Below are positions 53,263-62,470 of a DNA stretch of 64,000 nucleotides, in pieces (position 1 is the stretch's first letter; the number at the start of each line of letters is the position of its first letter). The DNA lies in NCBI RefSeq assembly GCF_900105735.1, contig NZ_LT629793.1, forward strand, positions 558,001 through 622,000. Direction: 5' to 3'. The position numbers and the translations under genes are program-made. A model generated the notes under the pieces. The model did not search any database. It was not told the origin of the DNA and saw only the letters and a program-made list of their open reading frames with translations. The stretch is from Pseudomonas yamanorum (GTDB lineage: Bacteria > Pseudomonadota > Gammaproteobacteria > Pseudomonadales > Pseudomonadaceae).

Positions 53263-54609
53263 GTGAAAAGCCATTCCTCCACGCTGCTGGCCGAAGTCCG
53301 GACCTTTCGCCAGAACCATCCCGATGTGCGTTATGTCGACCTGATTGCCCTGGACATTCCCGGGCATTTCTACGGCAAGCGCTACCCGGTGGACATGCTG
53401 GAAAAGGTCGCCGCCGGCAGCCCTTTGAAGCTGCCGCAGAACGCGGTACTGCTGGGTGCCCAGGGCGGCCTGTTCAAGATTGGCGACTATTGCTTTCACG
53501 ACGGTGACCCGGACGCCAATCGCCGCCTGGTGCCCGGTACCCTAAAGCCGGTGAGCTGGGAAGCGCAGCCCCTGGGGCAGATGCTGATCACCTCCGATGG
53601 CACCGAAGCGCCCATCGAATTCGAACCCCGGGAAGTGCTGGCCAAAGTGCTGGAGCGCCTGCACCGCAAGGGCATTCACCCGGTAGTCGCGTTTGAGCTG
53701 GAGTTCTACCTGTTCGATAAAAAGCTCAGCGATGGCCTGCCGCAATTCGCCCGCGACCCGTTGAGTGATGACGCCGACGACCAGCCCAATCTACACATCG
53801 AGCGCCTGTCGCGTTTCGCCCCGGTACTGGACGACATGGTCGAGACCGCCAAGGCCCAGGGCATCGACATCACGGTGATCACCGCCGAACTTGGCCCCGG
53901 CCAGTTCGAGATCAATTTCGGCCACCTGGAAGACGGCCTGCGCGCCGCCGACTGGGCCGCCCTGTTCTGCCGCAGCACCCGTGGCGTGGCCCTCAAGCAT
54001 GGCTATCGCGCCAGCTTCATGGCCAAGCCCTACCTGCAACATCCTGGCAGTGGCATGCACGTACACGTCAGCCTGTACGATGCTGCGGGCAATAACCTGC
54101 TGGCGGCCCATCAACAGCAACCGTTGCGCCACGCGGTGGCCGGCTGTCTGCAACTGCTGCCCCATTGCATGCCAATCTTTTCGCCCAACCACAACGCCTT
54201 CCGCCGGCTCGGCGGCACGGTCAACGCGGCCACCCGCGCGTGCTGGGGTTATGAAGACCGCGACGCGTGTGTGCGAATCCCTGAATCCGACCCGCGCAAC
54301 TTGCGCATCGAACATCGCCTGGCGAGTGCCGATGCCAATCCGTACCTGGTGCTGGCGGCGATTCTGGTAGGGCTTGAACACGGTCTTGAGGCGGCCAAAG
54401 AACCCATCGCCCCGCTGAACGAAGACCGCAACAGCGGCACGGATTTCCCCCTGGAGATGCTCGAAGCAGTGCGCGCCATGCAACATCAGCCGGCATTGCG
54501 CGAAGGCCTGGGCGCCGAGTTTGTCGACGTGTATTGCGAAAACAAACGCCAGGACCACCTGGCATTCCAGCAGGAAATTCATGCGCGGGAATATCGCTGG
54601 TACCTCTAA
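53263..54609 (+). CDS. Glutamine synthetase family enzyme (gamma-glutamylpolyamine type)
   Basis: A 448-residue type of glutamine synthetase that ligates glutamate to an amine. It has VAFELEFYLFD, ITAELGPGQFEINFGH, HPGSGMHVHVSL and FSPNHNAFRRLGGT, i.e. the metal and nucleotide site elements, but the amine site differs from GlnA. It starts with GTG 53263 after AAGGAG. PuuR-like regulator upstream suggests a polyamine such as putrescine or spermidine as acceptor; no other puu genes follow, so the pathway must be completed elsewhere. Confidence 0.87.
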   Translation: MKSHSSTLLAEVRTFRQNHPDVRYVDLIALDIPGHFYGKRYPVDMLEKVAAGSPLKLPQNAVLLGAQGGLFKIGDYCFHDGDPDANRRLVPGTLKPVSWEAQPLGQMLITSDGTEAPIEFEPREVLAKVLERLHRKGIHPVVAFELEFYLFDKKLSDGLPQFARDPLSDDADDQPNLHIERLSRFAPVLDDMVETAKAQGIDITVITAELGPGQFEINFGHLEDGLRAADWAALFCRSTRGVALKHGYRASFMAKPYLQHPGSGMHVHVSLYDAAGNNLLAAHQQQPLRHAVAGCLQLLPHCMPIFSPNHNAFRRLGGTVNAATRACWGYEDRDACVRIPESDPRNLRIEHRLASADANPYLVLAAILVGLEHGLEAAKEPIAPLNEDRNSGTDFPLEMLEAVRAMQHQPALREGLGAEFVDVYCENKRQDHLAFQQEIHAREYRWYL

Positions 54610-54625
54610 CCCTCAACCTCTCCCC

Positions 54626-54714
54626 GTAGCAGCTGTCGAGCCTTGGCGAGGCTGCGTCAGCGGTGTATCAGACACACCGCCAACGCAGCCTCGCCCAGGC
54701 TCGACAGCTGCTAC
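54626..54714. repeat. REPIN-like doublet, GTAGCAGCTGTCGA family
   Basis: GTAGCAGCTGTCGAGCCTTG from 54626 returns inverted at the right end (54714), with inner arms GCGAGGCTGCG and CGCAGCCTCGC. Same family as 39805-39916 but with a shorter spacer. Confidence 0.85.
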
Positions 54715-54781
54715 GACGTGGGGCGTGCGCTATCGGGTATTGCATGTAATCTGATGGCCAACTTCATCTGCGGACTTGCCC

Positions 54782-55879
54782 ATGACCGACCAAAGCGCCC
54801 CGGCCCTGAAGGAAATCTTCAACGCCGAACGCCTGCAACACATCGCCACCGAAATGACTGCGGTGTACCCGGCGTTCGACGCCAAGGGTTTTCTCAAACA
54901 CGCCAAGGCCGGGCTCGCGGACCTGTCGGTGATGCAGCGCATGGCGCGGGTCAGCGAAAGCCTGCACGCCGTGATCCCGCTGGATTACCCCCAAACGCTG
55001 AAGTTGCTGTATGCCCTGGCGCCCCGGCTGAACAGTGCCTTTGTCAGCCTGTTCCTGCCCCACTACGTCGCGAGCTACGGCGGCGAAGACTTCAAGCGTT
55101 CCATGGCCGCCCTCAAGTACTTCACCACCTTCGGCTCCGCCGAGTTTGCCGTGCGGTATTTTCTGCTGAAGGATTTCAAGCGCACCCTGGCGGTGATGCA
55201 GCAATGGTCGCTGGATGACAACGAACACGTACGACGCCTCGCCAGCGAAGGTTCACGGCCACGCCTGCCGTGGTCGTTTCGCCTGGCCGAGGTGCAAGCC
55301 GACCCTAACCTGTGTGCCTCGATCCTCGATAACCTCAAGGCCGACAGCAGCCTCTACGTGCGCAAGTCAGTGGCCAACCACCTCAACGACATCACCAAGG
55401 ACCATCCCGACTGGGTGCTGACCTTGATCGAAGGCTGGTCCCTGGCCAACCCCCACACCGCCTGGATCGCCCGCCACGCCTTGCGCAGCCTCATCAAGCA
55501 AGGCAACACCCGGGCGCTGACGATCATGGGTGCGGGGGCCAAGGCCGAGGTGAAGCTCCATCAGCTCAAGGTTGAGCCGGCGGTGATTAACCTGGGCGAC
55601 CGGATCAACCTCTCTTTCAGCCTGGAATCCATCGCCGACACCCCACAAAAGCTGGTGGTCGACTACGCCATCGACTATGTGAAAAGCGCCGGTCACAGCG
55701 CGTCCAAGGTGTTCAAGCTCAAGGCATTTACCCTGGGTGCCGGGGAGCATCACGCCATCAGCCGCGGCCAACACATTCGTGAATTGACCACGCGCAAACA
55801 CTATCCAGGCAAGCACGCAGTGCACGTGTTGGTGAACGGCGAACGACTGGGAAGTGTCGAGTTTGAGCTCGCAAAATAA
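54782..55879 (+). CDS. DNA alkylation repair protein, AlkD-like HEAT repeats
   Basis: A 365-residue protein made of HEAT-type helical pairs (about 20-240), e.g. FTTFGSAEFAVRYFLLKDFK and the VANHLNDITKDHPDWVL segment, as in AlkC/AlkD DNA glycosylases that remove bulky alkyl bases. The C-terminal 110 residues (from about LKVEPAVINLGDRINLSF) look like a beta-sandwich, as known in AlkC-type members. Start ATG 54782. Stands alone. Confidence 0.82.
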   Translation: MTDQSAPALKEIFNAERLQHIATEMTAVYPAFDAKGFLKHAKAGLADLSVMQRMARVSESLHAVIPLDYPQTLKLLYALAPRLNSAFVSLFLPHYVASYGGEDFKRSMAALKYFTTFGSAEFAVRYFLLKDFKRTLAVMQQWSLDDNEHVRRLASEGSRPRLPWSFRLAEVQADPNLCASILDNLKADSSLYVRKSVANHLNDITKDHPDWVLTLIEGWSLANPHTAWIARHALRSLIKQGNTRALTIMGAGAKAEVKLHQLKVEPAVINLGDRINLSFSLESIADTPQKLVVDYAIDYVKSAGHSASKVFKLKAFTLGAGEHHAISRGQHIRELTTRKHYPGKHAVHVLVNGERLGSVEFELAK

Positions 55880-56029
55880 TCCTTAAAACATTAACGAAGG
55901 CTCTATCTCGGGCCTTTCAGCGAAATTAATTGTCCGACAATGCTAGGCATTCGTGTTGCGATCCATTATCATCCGGCGCCTTCTCGGTACCCGTAGGGTA
56001 CTTGTGTCAATGTTCCACCTGAGGCGCCC

Positions 56030-57889
56030 ATGCACCGTTTTTCGTTTTACCGTCCCCTGATCTGCATCAGCTGGGGGCTTGCCAGCCACAGCGCGTTTGC
56101 CGCCCTGCAACCAATGGCCGAAGCCCCGCTGGCCAGTGACACCGAGCTGCATTGCCACTTCAACCGCGACGCCAGCGTCGACTGCACCACGCGCTACCAC
56201 TACACCATCCTCAAGCCAAGCGGCCGGGAAATGCTCTCGCGGATCGACTTCAGCTATCAGGAAGAGGACGGCTTTGAACTGCTCAAGGCAGAGTCCACCC
56301 AGCCCGGCGGCAAACCGGTGCCCCTGGACCAGGCACAAATCGACACCCGCACCGCCCCCAATCCTGACCAGGGATTCTCCCGGGAAAAACAGACCTCGCT
56401 GGCATTCCCCAACCTGCGGGTCGGCACGCAAATCCGCTACACGGTGCGCGAACACTATCCCGCCAAACCGCTGATGACCGAGTTCTACTACGCCTTGCAG
56501 TTCGGCCCCAGCGCCGCACGGCGCGACCACTTCAAGGCACGCTTCACCGCCGAGCGGCCCATCGAGTGGCGCAGCGAACTGATGGAGGGTTTCAGCATTA
56601 CCCCATCGGCCAATCGCAAGACCCTGGACGTGGTGCAAAAGGCTCCGACGTACCTCAGCTACATCAACGAATCCGCCAACGCCTACATTCGCCACACCCC
56701 GCGCATCGAAGTCGGCAGCTCCCTGGATCGCCAGCAGTACTTCGGCAATTTTGCCGAACGCTACAACCAGATCCTCAGCGCCAAGCTGCCGCCCCAGGGT
56801 GCCGCCGCCGTGGCCTCCGTTCGCGGCCTGCCGCCGGCGCAGCAAGTGGCCGGCCTGATGCAGCACATCAACGACCACTATCGTTACCTGGGCGATTGGC
56901 GCGCCTCGGATCGCGGCTACGTGCCCTTCAGCCTGGCCGAGATCGAACAGCACGGCTACGGCGACTGCAAAGACCTTTCGACATTGCTGGCGGCCATGCT
57001 CAAGGCCAGCGGAATCAAGGCCGAACCCGCCTGGGTCAGCCGAGGTGATGTGGTCAACCCGCTGCTGATTCCCGGCACCGGCGCACCGAACCACGCCATT
57101 GTCCGCGCCGAAGTCGATGGCCAAGTGTGGTGGCTGGACCCGACCAACCCGGTCTTCGCCCCAGGCCAGACCCTGCCCGACATCCAGGACCGCTGGGTGC
57201 TGGTGACCAACGCCGAGGGCCAGGTACGTGAAGAACACATTCCGCTGCAACCTGCCGCCATCACGTTGATCCTCGACAAGCAAGAACGCTTCGACGCCCA
57301 GGGCACCGCCCGCGTCTCGGCCACCGTTGATTTTCGCGGTATGCCGCTGATGCAACTGAGCCTCGCCGACCGCCAGCAAGGCGCTACCGCCAGCGACCAG
57401 AACATCTGCGACAACTTCGGCAAACAGATCACCGACTGCCAGGTCGAGCGCCCCGCCACGGCCTTCTTGATCCCGGCCAGCTACAAGGTCAGCGCCAACC
57501 TGACGGACATGCGGCCCCTGGAGCCCTTAGGCAATGACCACGTCTACAACGATGCCTTGCTGCAGGAGAAATGGGACGGGTTGCTCAACTATCGCCGCAA
57601 CGGGCAACTGGCGGACTTGTATGTAGGCAACCCCGAGACGCTGGATTACACCATCGCACTGTCGGGTGGGCAGATCGACAAGGACATCAAGGCCTGCCAG
57701 GTGCACTCGCCGTGGTACGACCTGGACTTGACGGGTGAACGCGTCAAGGGCGAATGGCGTTATCACTACCTTCTGGTGCAGAAGATACGCTGGCTGACCC
57801 ACGATGAAATTGTCAGCGCGCCGTTTGAAAAGATGATCAATGAGATCCGTGCCTGTGGGGAGCAGGTGCATCAGGTGGTGAAGCTCTAA
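56030..57889 (+). CDS. Exported DUF3857/transglutaminase-like protein
   Basis: A 619-residue protein with a signal peptide (LICISWGLASHSAFA). The DUF3857 beta domain (about 30-230) is followed by a transglutaminase-like core with a complete Cys-His-Asp triad: C313 (GYGDCKDLS), H355 (GAPNHAIVRA) and D370 (WWLDPTNP). A further beta domain completes it. Members of this family are periplasmic and of unknown substrate; protease or peptide-transfer activity is possible. Ends overlapping the convergent LysR gene by four bases. Confidence 0.85.
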   Translation: MHRFSFYRPLICISWGLASHSAFAALQPMAEAPLASDTELHCHFNRDASVDCTTRYHYTILKPSGREMLSRIDFSYQEEDGFELLKAESTQPGGKPVPLDQAQIDTRTAPNPDQGFSREKQTSLAFPNLRVGTQIRYTVREHYPAKPLMTEFYYALQFGPSAARRDHFKARFTAERPIEWRSELMEGFSITPSANRKTLDVVQKAPTYLSYINESANAYIRHTPRIEVGSSLDRQQYFGNFAERYNQILSAKLPPQGAAAVASVRGLPPAQQVAGLMQHINDHYRYLGDWRASDRGYVPFSLAEIEQHGYGDCKDLSTLLAAMLKASGIKAEPAWVSRGDVVNPLLIPGTGAPNHAIVRAEVDGQVWWLDPTNPVFAPGQTLPDIQDRWVLVTNAEGQVREEHIPLQPAAITLILDKQERFDAQGTARVSATVDFRGMPLMQLSLADRQQGATASDQNICDNFGKQITDCQVERPATAFLIPASYKVSANLTDMRPLEPLGNDHVYNDALLQEKWDGLLNYRRNGQLADLYVGNPETLDYTIALSGGQIDKDIKACQVHSPWYDLDLTGERVKGEWRYHYLLVQKIRWLTHDEIVSAPFEKMINEIRACGEQVHQVVKL

Positions 57890-58776
57890 CCCTCCCCCAA
57901 CAAAACCCCTTGCTCCCGCGCGCACAGTTCCACCAGGTAATCCCACAACACCCGCAACCTTACCGACTTGTGCAACTCGCGCCGGGAGCTGATCCAGTAG
58001 CTGCGCTGGATACTCTCCCCCGGCAACAGCGGCACCAGTTCCGGGTCGCTCGCGGCCATGAAGCATGGCAACACGGCAATCCCCAACCCCGAACGCGCGG
58101 CCTGGTGCTGGGCGATCACGCTGGTGCTGTGGAACACCACTTTGGGGTTGCGGCAGAAGCTGCTGAGGAATTTCAGTTCCTGGCTGAACAGCAAATCGTC
58201 GACGTAATCGATCCAGGCATGCACCGCCAAATCCTCGCGCTTTTCAATCGGTGCCGTGCGGTCCAGATAGCTGCGGCTGGCGTAGAGGGCCAGGCGGTAG
58301 TCGGTGAGTTTGCGGGTTACCAATTGGTCGACGCTGGGGCGTTCCAGGTGGATGCTGATTTCCGCTTCGCGGTTGAGGATGCTGACGAAGCGCGGCACCG
58401 CCAGCAGTTCCACTTCCAGGCCGGGGTAGCGTTCGAACAGGCCGCCCATGCGACTGGCGAGAAACATCACCCCCAGACCTTCAGCCACGCCCAGGCGAAT
58501 CTTGCCCAGGGGCGCGGCGGAATGGGTCAGTTCTTCTTCGGCCAGCAGTGCCACGTTTTCCATGGCTTCGGCGTGTTTGAGCAGGGCTTCGCCGGAAGGC
58601 GTGAGTTCGTAGCCCTGTGCGTGCTGCACGAACAGTGCGGTGCCCAGGCTCTTCTCGATGGCCTCGATGTGCCGGGCCACGGTGGCGTGGGTGGTTTTCA
58701 AACGCTGCGCCGCGGTGAGCAGGCGTCCGCTACGCTGTAACTCAAGAAAGAACCGCAGATCATTCCAGTCGAACAT
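57886..58776 (-). CDS. LysR family transcriptional regulator
   Basis: A 296-residue regulator with N-terminal winged helix (DWNDLRFFLELQRSGRLLTA, TTHATVARHIEAIEKSLG) and a substrate-binding domain (about 90-290). ATG 58776 follows GGAGG. Divergent from a GMC oxidoreductase gene and presumably its regulator; direct repeats lie in the shared promoter. Confidence 0.9.
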   Translation of the reverse strand: MFDWNDLRFFLELQRSGRLLTAAQRLKTTHATVARHIEAIEKSLGTALFVQHAQGYELTPSGEALLKHAEAMENVALLAEEELTHSAAPLGKIRLGVAEGLGVMFLASRMGGLFERYPGLEVELLAVPRFVSILNREAEISIHLERPSVDQLVTRKLTDYRLALYASRSYLDRTAPIEKREDLAVHAWIDYVDDLLFSQELKFLSSFCRNPKVVFHSTSVIAQHQAARSGLGIAVLPCFMAASDPELVPLLPGESIQRSYWISSRRELHKSVRLRVLWDYLVELCAREQGVLLGEG

Positions 58777-58835
58777 ATCGCCTCCGCTCTCCACCTTGAA
58801 AGCATCGCTGTCTAAAAACGCACAGCAGCTGGGTA

Positions 58836-58866
58836 AAAACTAACATTTTTAAGACGAAAACTAACA
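58836..58866. promoter_or_regulatory. Direct repeat in the LysR/GMC promoter
   Basis: AAAACTAACA at 58836-58845 is repeated exactly at 58857-58866; the 21-base period is two helical turns. It lies 41-71 bases before the oxidoreductase start and is the best candidate for the regulator binding site. Confidence 0.55.
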
Positions 58867-58906
58867 ACTAGGATGGAGCCAATAAGAAAAACAAGCGAGG
58901 TCACAG

Positions 58907-60550
58907 ATGCATTCTGCAGCTGCTGAATACGATTACGTGGTGGTAGGCGCCGGCCCCGCAGGCTGCCTGCTCGCCAATCGACTGTCTGCCAACCCTGCCC
59001 ATCGCGTGTTGTTGCTTGAAGCCGGCGGTCGCGATAACTATCCCTGGATCCATATTCCCGTCGGCTATCTGTTCTGCATCGGCAACCCGCGCACCGACTG
59101 GTGCTTCAAGACCGAAGCCCAGGAAGGCCTGCAAGGCCGTGCGCTGAGCTATCCACGGGGCAAGGTGCTGGGCGGCTGTTCGTCGATCAACGGCATGATC
59201 TATATGCGCGGCCAGGCCCGGGATTATGACGGCTGGGCGGAGGACAATCCCGGCTGGGCCTGGAAGGACGTGCTGCCACTGTTCAAGCAAAGCGAAAACC
59301 ATTTTGCCGGCGCCTCGGAGTTCCACAGTGACGGCGGTGAGTGGCGGGTTGAACAACAGCGCCTGCACTGGCCGATCCTCGACGCGTTTCGCGATGCCGC
59401 GCAGCAGAGTGGTATCGAGAGCATCAGCGACTTCAACCAGGGCGACAACGAAGGCTGCGGCTACTTCCAGGTCAACCAGAAATCCGGAGTGCGCTGGAAT
59501 GCGGCCAAGGCGTTTCTCAAGCCGATCCGCCAGCGGCCCAACCTGACGGTGATGACTGAAGTTGAAGTCGACCGCGTACTGCTGGAGAACGGCCGCGCTG
59601 CCGCGGTGATTGCTCGCCAGCAGGGCCAGCAAGTCACATGGCGGGCGCGCAAGGAAATCATCCTGTGCGCGGGCTCCGTCGGTTCGCCCGGCATCCTGCA
59701 ACGCTCCGGCATCGGCCCTTCCAGCGTGCTCAAGCCCTTGGGTATCGACGTGCTGCACGAGTTGCCCGGCGTCGGTGGCAACCTGCAGGATCACCTGCAA
59801 CTGCGCCTGATCTACAAGCTGGAAAACGCCCGCACCCTTAACCAGATCGCGGGCACCGTGTGGGGCAAGATGGGCATGGGCCTGCGCTACCTGTACGACC
59901 GCAGCGGCCCACTGTCCATGGCGCCCAGCCAGCTTGGCGCGTTCGCCCGCTCCGGACCGGAGCAGACGTCGGCCAACCTCGAATACCACGTACAGCCGCT
60001 GTCCCTGGAGCGCTTCGGCGAACCGCTGCACGCCTTTCCGGCCTTCACCGCCTCGGTGTGTGACCTGCGCCCGCAAAGCCGTGGCCGCATCGACATACGC
60101 TCGGCCAACCCGGCAGACGCGCCACTGATCCGGCCCAACTACCTCAGCCATCCGGAAGACCTGCGAGTGGCCGCCGACGCCATTCGCCTGACCCGTCGCA
60201 TCGTCTCGGCACCGGCCCTGAAACAGTTCAACCCGGTGGAATACCTGCCCGGCGAAGCACTGCAAACCGACGAACAACTGCAAGAAGCCGCTGCCCGCAT
60301 CGGCACCACGATTTTCCATCCGGTGGGCACCTGCCGCATGGGCAGCGACAAGGACGCCGTGGTCGACGCGCAACTGCGGGTGCACGGCATTCCGGGCCTG
60401 CGCATCGCCGACGCGTCAGTCATGCCACGCATTACTTCAGGCAACACCTGCTCACCCACGCTGATGATCGCGGAAAAAGCCGCGCAGCTTATCCTTTCGC
60501 CGAACACAAGGAGCCTCGCCCCGGAGAAAGAACTGGTCACCGCAATCTGA
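58907..60550 (+). CDS. GMC family FAD oxidoreductase (choline-dehydrogenase-like)
   Basis: A 547-residue flavoenzyme. FAD-binding GAGPAGC (14-20), LEAGG, GMC signature 1 around PRGKVLGGCSSINGMIYMRG (about 83-102), signature 2 GSVGSPGILQRSGIGP (about 255-270), and the C-terminal active-site part HPVGTCRMG with NTCSPTLMIAEKAA. It oxidises an alcohol; substrate unknown. Followed, 64 bases on, by a metabolite:H+ symporter, with a LysR gene divergent: a small catabolic locus. Confidence 0.9.
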   Translation: MHSAAAEYDYVVVGAGPAGCLLANRLSANPAHRVLLLEAGGRDNYPWIHIPVGYLFCIGNPRTDWCFKTEAQEGLQGRALSYPRGKVLGGCSSINGMIYMRGQARDYDGWAEDNPGWAWKDVLPLFKQSENHFAGASEFHSDGGEWRVEQQRLHWPILDAFRDAAQQSGIESISDFNQGDNEGCGYFQVNQKSGVRWNAAKAFLKPIRQRPNLTVMTEVEVDRVLLENGRAAAVIARQQGQQVTWRARKEIILCAGSVGSPGILQRSGIGPSSVLKPLGIDVLHELPGVGGNLQDHLQLRLIYKLENARTLNQIAGTVWGKMGMGLRYLYDRSGPLSMAPSQLGAFARSGPEQTSANLEYHVQPLSLERFGEPLHAFPAFTASVCDLRPQSRGRIDIRSANPADAPLIRPNYLSHPEDLRVAADAIRLTRRIVSAPALKQFNPVEYLPGEALQTDEQLQEAAARIGTTIFHPVGTCRMGSDKDAVVDAQLRVHGIPGLRIADASVMPRITSGNTCSPTLMIAEKAAQLILSPNTRSLAPEKELVTAI

Positions 60551-60554
60551 ACAG

Positions 60555-60573
60555 CGGCGCCGATTCGGCGCCG
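60555..60573. other. Intercistronic hairpin
   Basis: CGGCGCCG (60555-60562), ATT, CGGCGCCG (60566-60573) just after the GMC stop. No T-run, so it may stabilise the upstream message or lower expression of the transporter rather than end transcription. Confidence 0.5.
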
Positions 60574-60614
60574 ACAGTGGAACAACAATAAATAATCACT
60601 GTGAGGGCTACCCA

Positions 60615-62237
60615 ATGTCAGAACACGCTCAACCCCTGGACCCGGCGCTCGGCGCACGCTCGAGCAACGACACGCAGAAAGTCATCTTCGCCTCCTCCCT
60701 CGGGACGGTGTTCGAGTGGTATGACTTCTTCCTCTACGGCGCCCTCGCGGCGGTGATCAGCAAGCAGTTCTTTGCCGGGGTCAACGACACCACGGCGTTT
60801 ATCTTCGCCCTGATGGCCTTCGCGGCCGGCTTTGTGGTGCGCCCGTTCGGCGCCCTGGTGTTTGGTCGGCTGGGGGACATGATCGGCCGCAAGTACACCT
60901 TCCTCGCCACCATCATCCTGATGGGCCTGGCGACCTTCTGCGTGGGCCTGCTGCCCACCTATTCAAGCATCGGCATCGCCGCACCGATCATCCTCGTGGC
61001 ACTGCGCATGCTCCAGGGCCTGGCGCTGGGCGGCGAGTACGGCGGTGCGGCCACTTACGTGGCCGAGCATGCACCGGCGGGCAAACGCGGCTTCCACACC
61101 AGCTGGATTCAATCCACCGCGACCCTCGGCCTGTTGCTGTCGCTGCTGGTGGTGCTGGCGTGCCGTTACTTCACCGGTGACCAATTCGAAGTGTGGGGCT
61201 GGCGCCTGCCGTTCCTGCTGTCGATCGTGCTGCTGGGCATCTCCACCTGGATCCGCCTGAGCCTGCACGAGTCGCCGGCGTTCCTGAAAATGAAAGAGGA
61301 AGGCAAGGCCAGCAAGGCGCCGATCCGCGAGTCGTTCGGCAAATGGGAAAACCTCAAGATCGTGCTGATTGCGCTGTTCAGCATTAACGCTGGGCAAGCC
61401 GTGACGTTTTATGCCGCACAGTTTTATGTGCTGTTCTTCCTCACGCAGTTTCTGAAGATGGACCCGGCACTGGCCAACATGCTGCTGATCATCAGCGTGG
61501 TGATTGGTGCGCCGTTCTTCATCTTCTTCGGCTGGCTCTCGGACAAACTGGGGCGCAAGCCGGTGTTGATGGTCGGCCTGCTGCTGGCCACCGCGTTGTA
61601 CTTCCCGATCTTCAAGGGCCTGGCCCACTACACCAACCCGGCGATGGACCATGCGAGCCGCCAGTCACCGATCACGGTGTTGGCGGATCCAGCCACCTGC
61701 ACCTTCCAGTTCGACCCGGTGGGCAAGGCGCGGTTTGACAGCCCGTGCGACAAGGTCAAGACCTTCCTGGTGAAACAGGGCCTGCCGTATGAAAGCGCGG
61801 CCGCCCCGGCGGGCAGCGCAGTGCAGGTGAGCGTGGGTGATGTGCGTATCGATGGTTACGACGAAGCTGCCCTGAAAGGCGCGGTGACGCTGGCGGGTTA
61901 TCCGCAGTCGGCAGACGTGGCGCAAGTCAACAAAACCATGGTGGTGGTGCTGATCGTGGCACTGATCCTGATCGCTGCCATGTGCTACGGCCCGCTGGCA
62001 GCGCTGATGGTGGAGCTGTTCCCGACACGCATCCGCTACACCTCGTTGTCGCTGCCTTACCACATTGGTAACGGCTGGTTTGGTGGGTTCCTGCCAACGG
62101 TGTCGTTTGCGCTGGTGGTGTACACCGGCGATATCTTCTACGGCCTGTGGTACCCGGTGGTGATTACCGGGGTGAGCCTGATCGTGGGGCTGATTTGCCT
62201 GAAAGAGACCAAGAACGTGGATATCGACAATAACTAA
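60615..62237 (+). CDS. MFS transporter, metabolite:H+ symporter (MHS) family
   Basis: A 540-residue transporter of the family of ShiA, ProP and KgtP. Typical start FASSLGTVFEWYDFFLYGAL and motif A GRLGDMIGRKYTF; second motif GWLSDKLGRKPVL. Longer than usual because of a hydrophilic segment of about 100 residues between helices in the second half (about 345-435, around TCTFQFDPVGKARFDSPCDK), as found in a subgroup. Probably brings in the substrate of the GMC enzyme. Confidence 0.9.
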   Translation: MSEHAQPLDPALGARSSNDTQKVIFASSLGTVFEWYDFFLYGALAAVISKQFFAGVNDTTAFIFALMAFAAGFVVRPFGALVFGRLGDMIGRKYTFLATIILMGLATFCVGLLPTYSSIGIAAPIILVALRMLQGLALGGEYGGAATYVAEHAPAGKRGFHTSWIQSTATLGLLLSLLVVLACRYFTGDQFEVWGWRLPFLLSIVLLGISTWIRLSLHESPAFLKMKEEGKASKAPIRESFGKWENLKIVLIALFSINAGQAVTFYAAQFYVLFFLTQFLKMDPALANMLLIISVVIGAPFFIFFGWLSDKLGRKPVLMVGLLLATALYFPIFKGLAHYTNPAMDHASRQSPITVLADPATCTFQFDPVGKARFDSPCDKVKTFLVKQGLPYESAAAPAGSAVQVSVGDVRIDGYDEAALKGAVTLAGYPQSADVAQVNKTMVVVLIVALILIAAMCYGPLAALMVELFPTRIRYTSLSLPYHIGNGWFGGFLPTVSFALVVYTGDIFYGLWYPVVITGVSLIVGLICLKETKNVDIDNN

Positions 62238-62267
62238 ACTTCGATCCGGCTGACGCTGGAGATTCAG

Positions 62268-62355
62268 TGTGGGAGCGGGCTTGCTCGCGAATGCGGAGTG
62301 TCAGTCGCCGGATAGGTTGACTGATACACCGCTTTCGCGAGCAAGCCCGCACACA
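62268..62355. repeat. REPIN-like doublet, GTGGGAGC family
   Basis: TGTGGGAGCGGGCTTGCTCG followed by CGAA returns as TTCGCGAGCAAGCCCGC and ACACA ending at 62355. Same family as 21275-21370. Confidence 0.85.
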
Positions 62356-62470
62356 TTGGGTTTAGCACCAGACACACAAATTGCTGTATATCCATCCAGA
62401 TAAAAGTTGCCCAATTCTGATTTATTGCTCATCCTGCTCCCCATTCAATTTCGTAACGAATGTGGTGACC

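Noticed and set aside
55943..57379. A 478-residue frame antisense to the DUF3857/transglutaminase gene
   Set aside because: The sense gene has signal peptide and catalytic triad; the antisense frame has shadow composition only.
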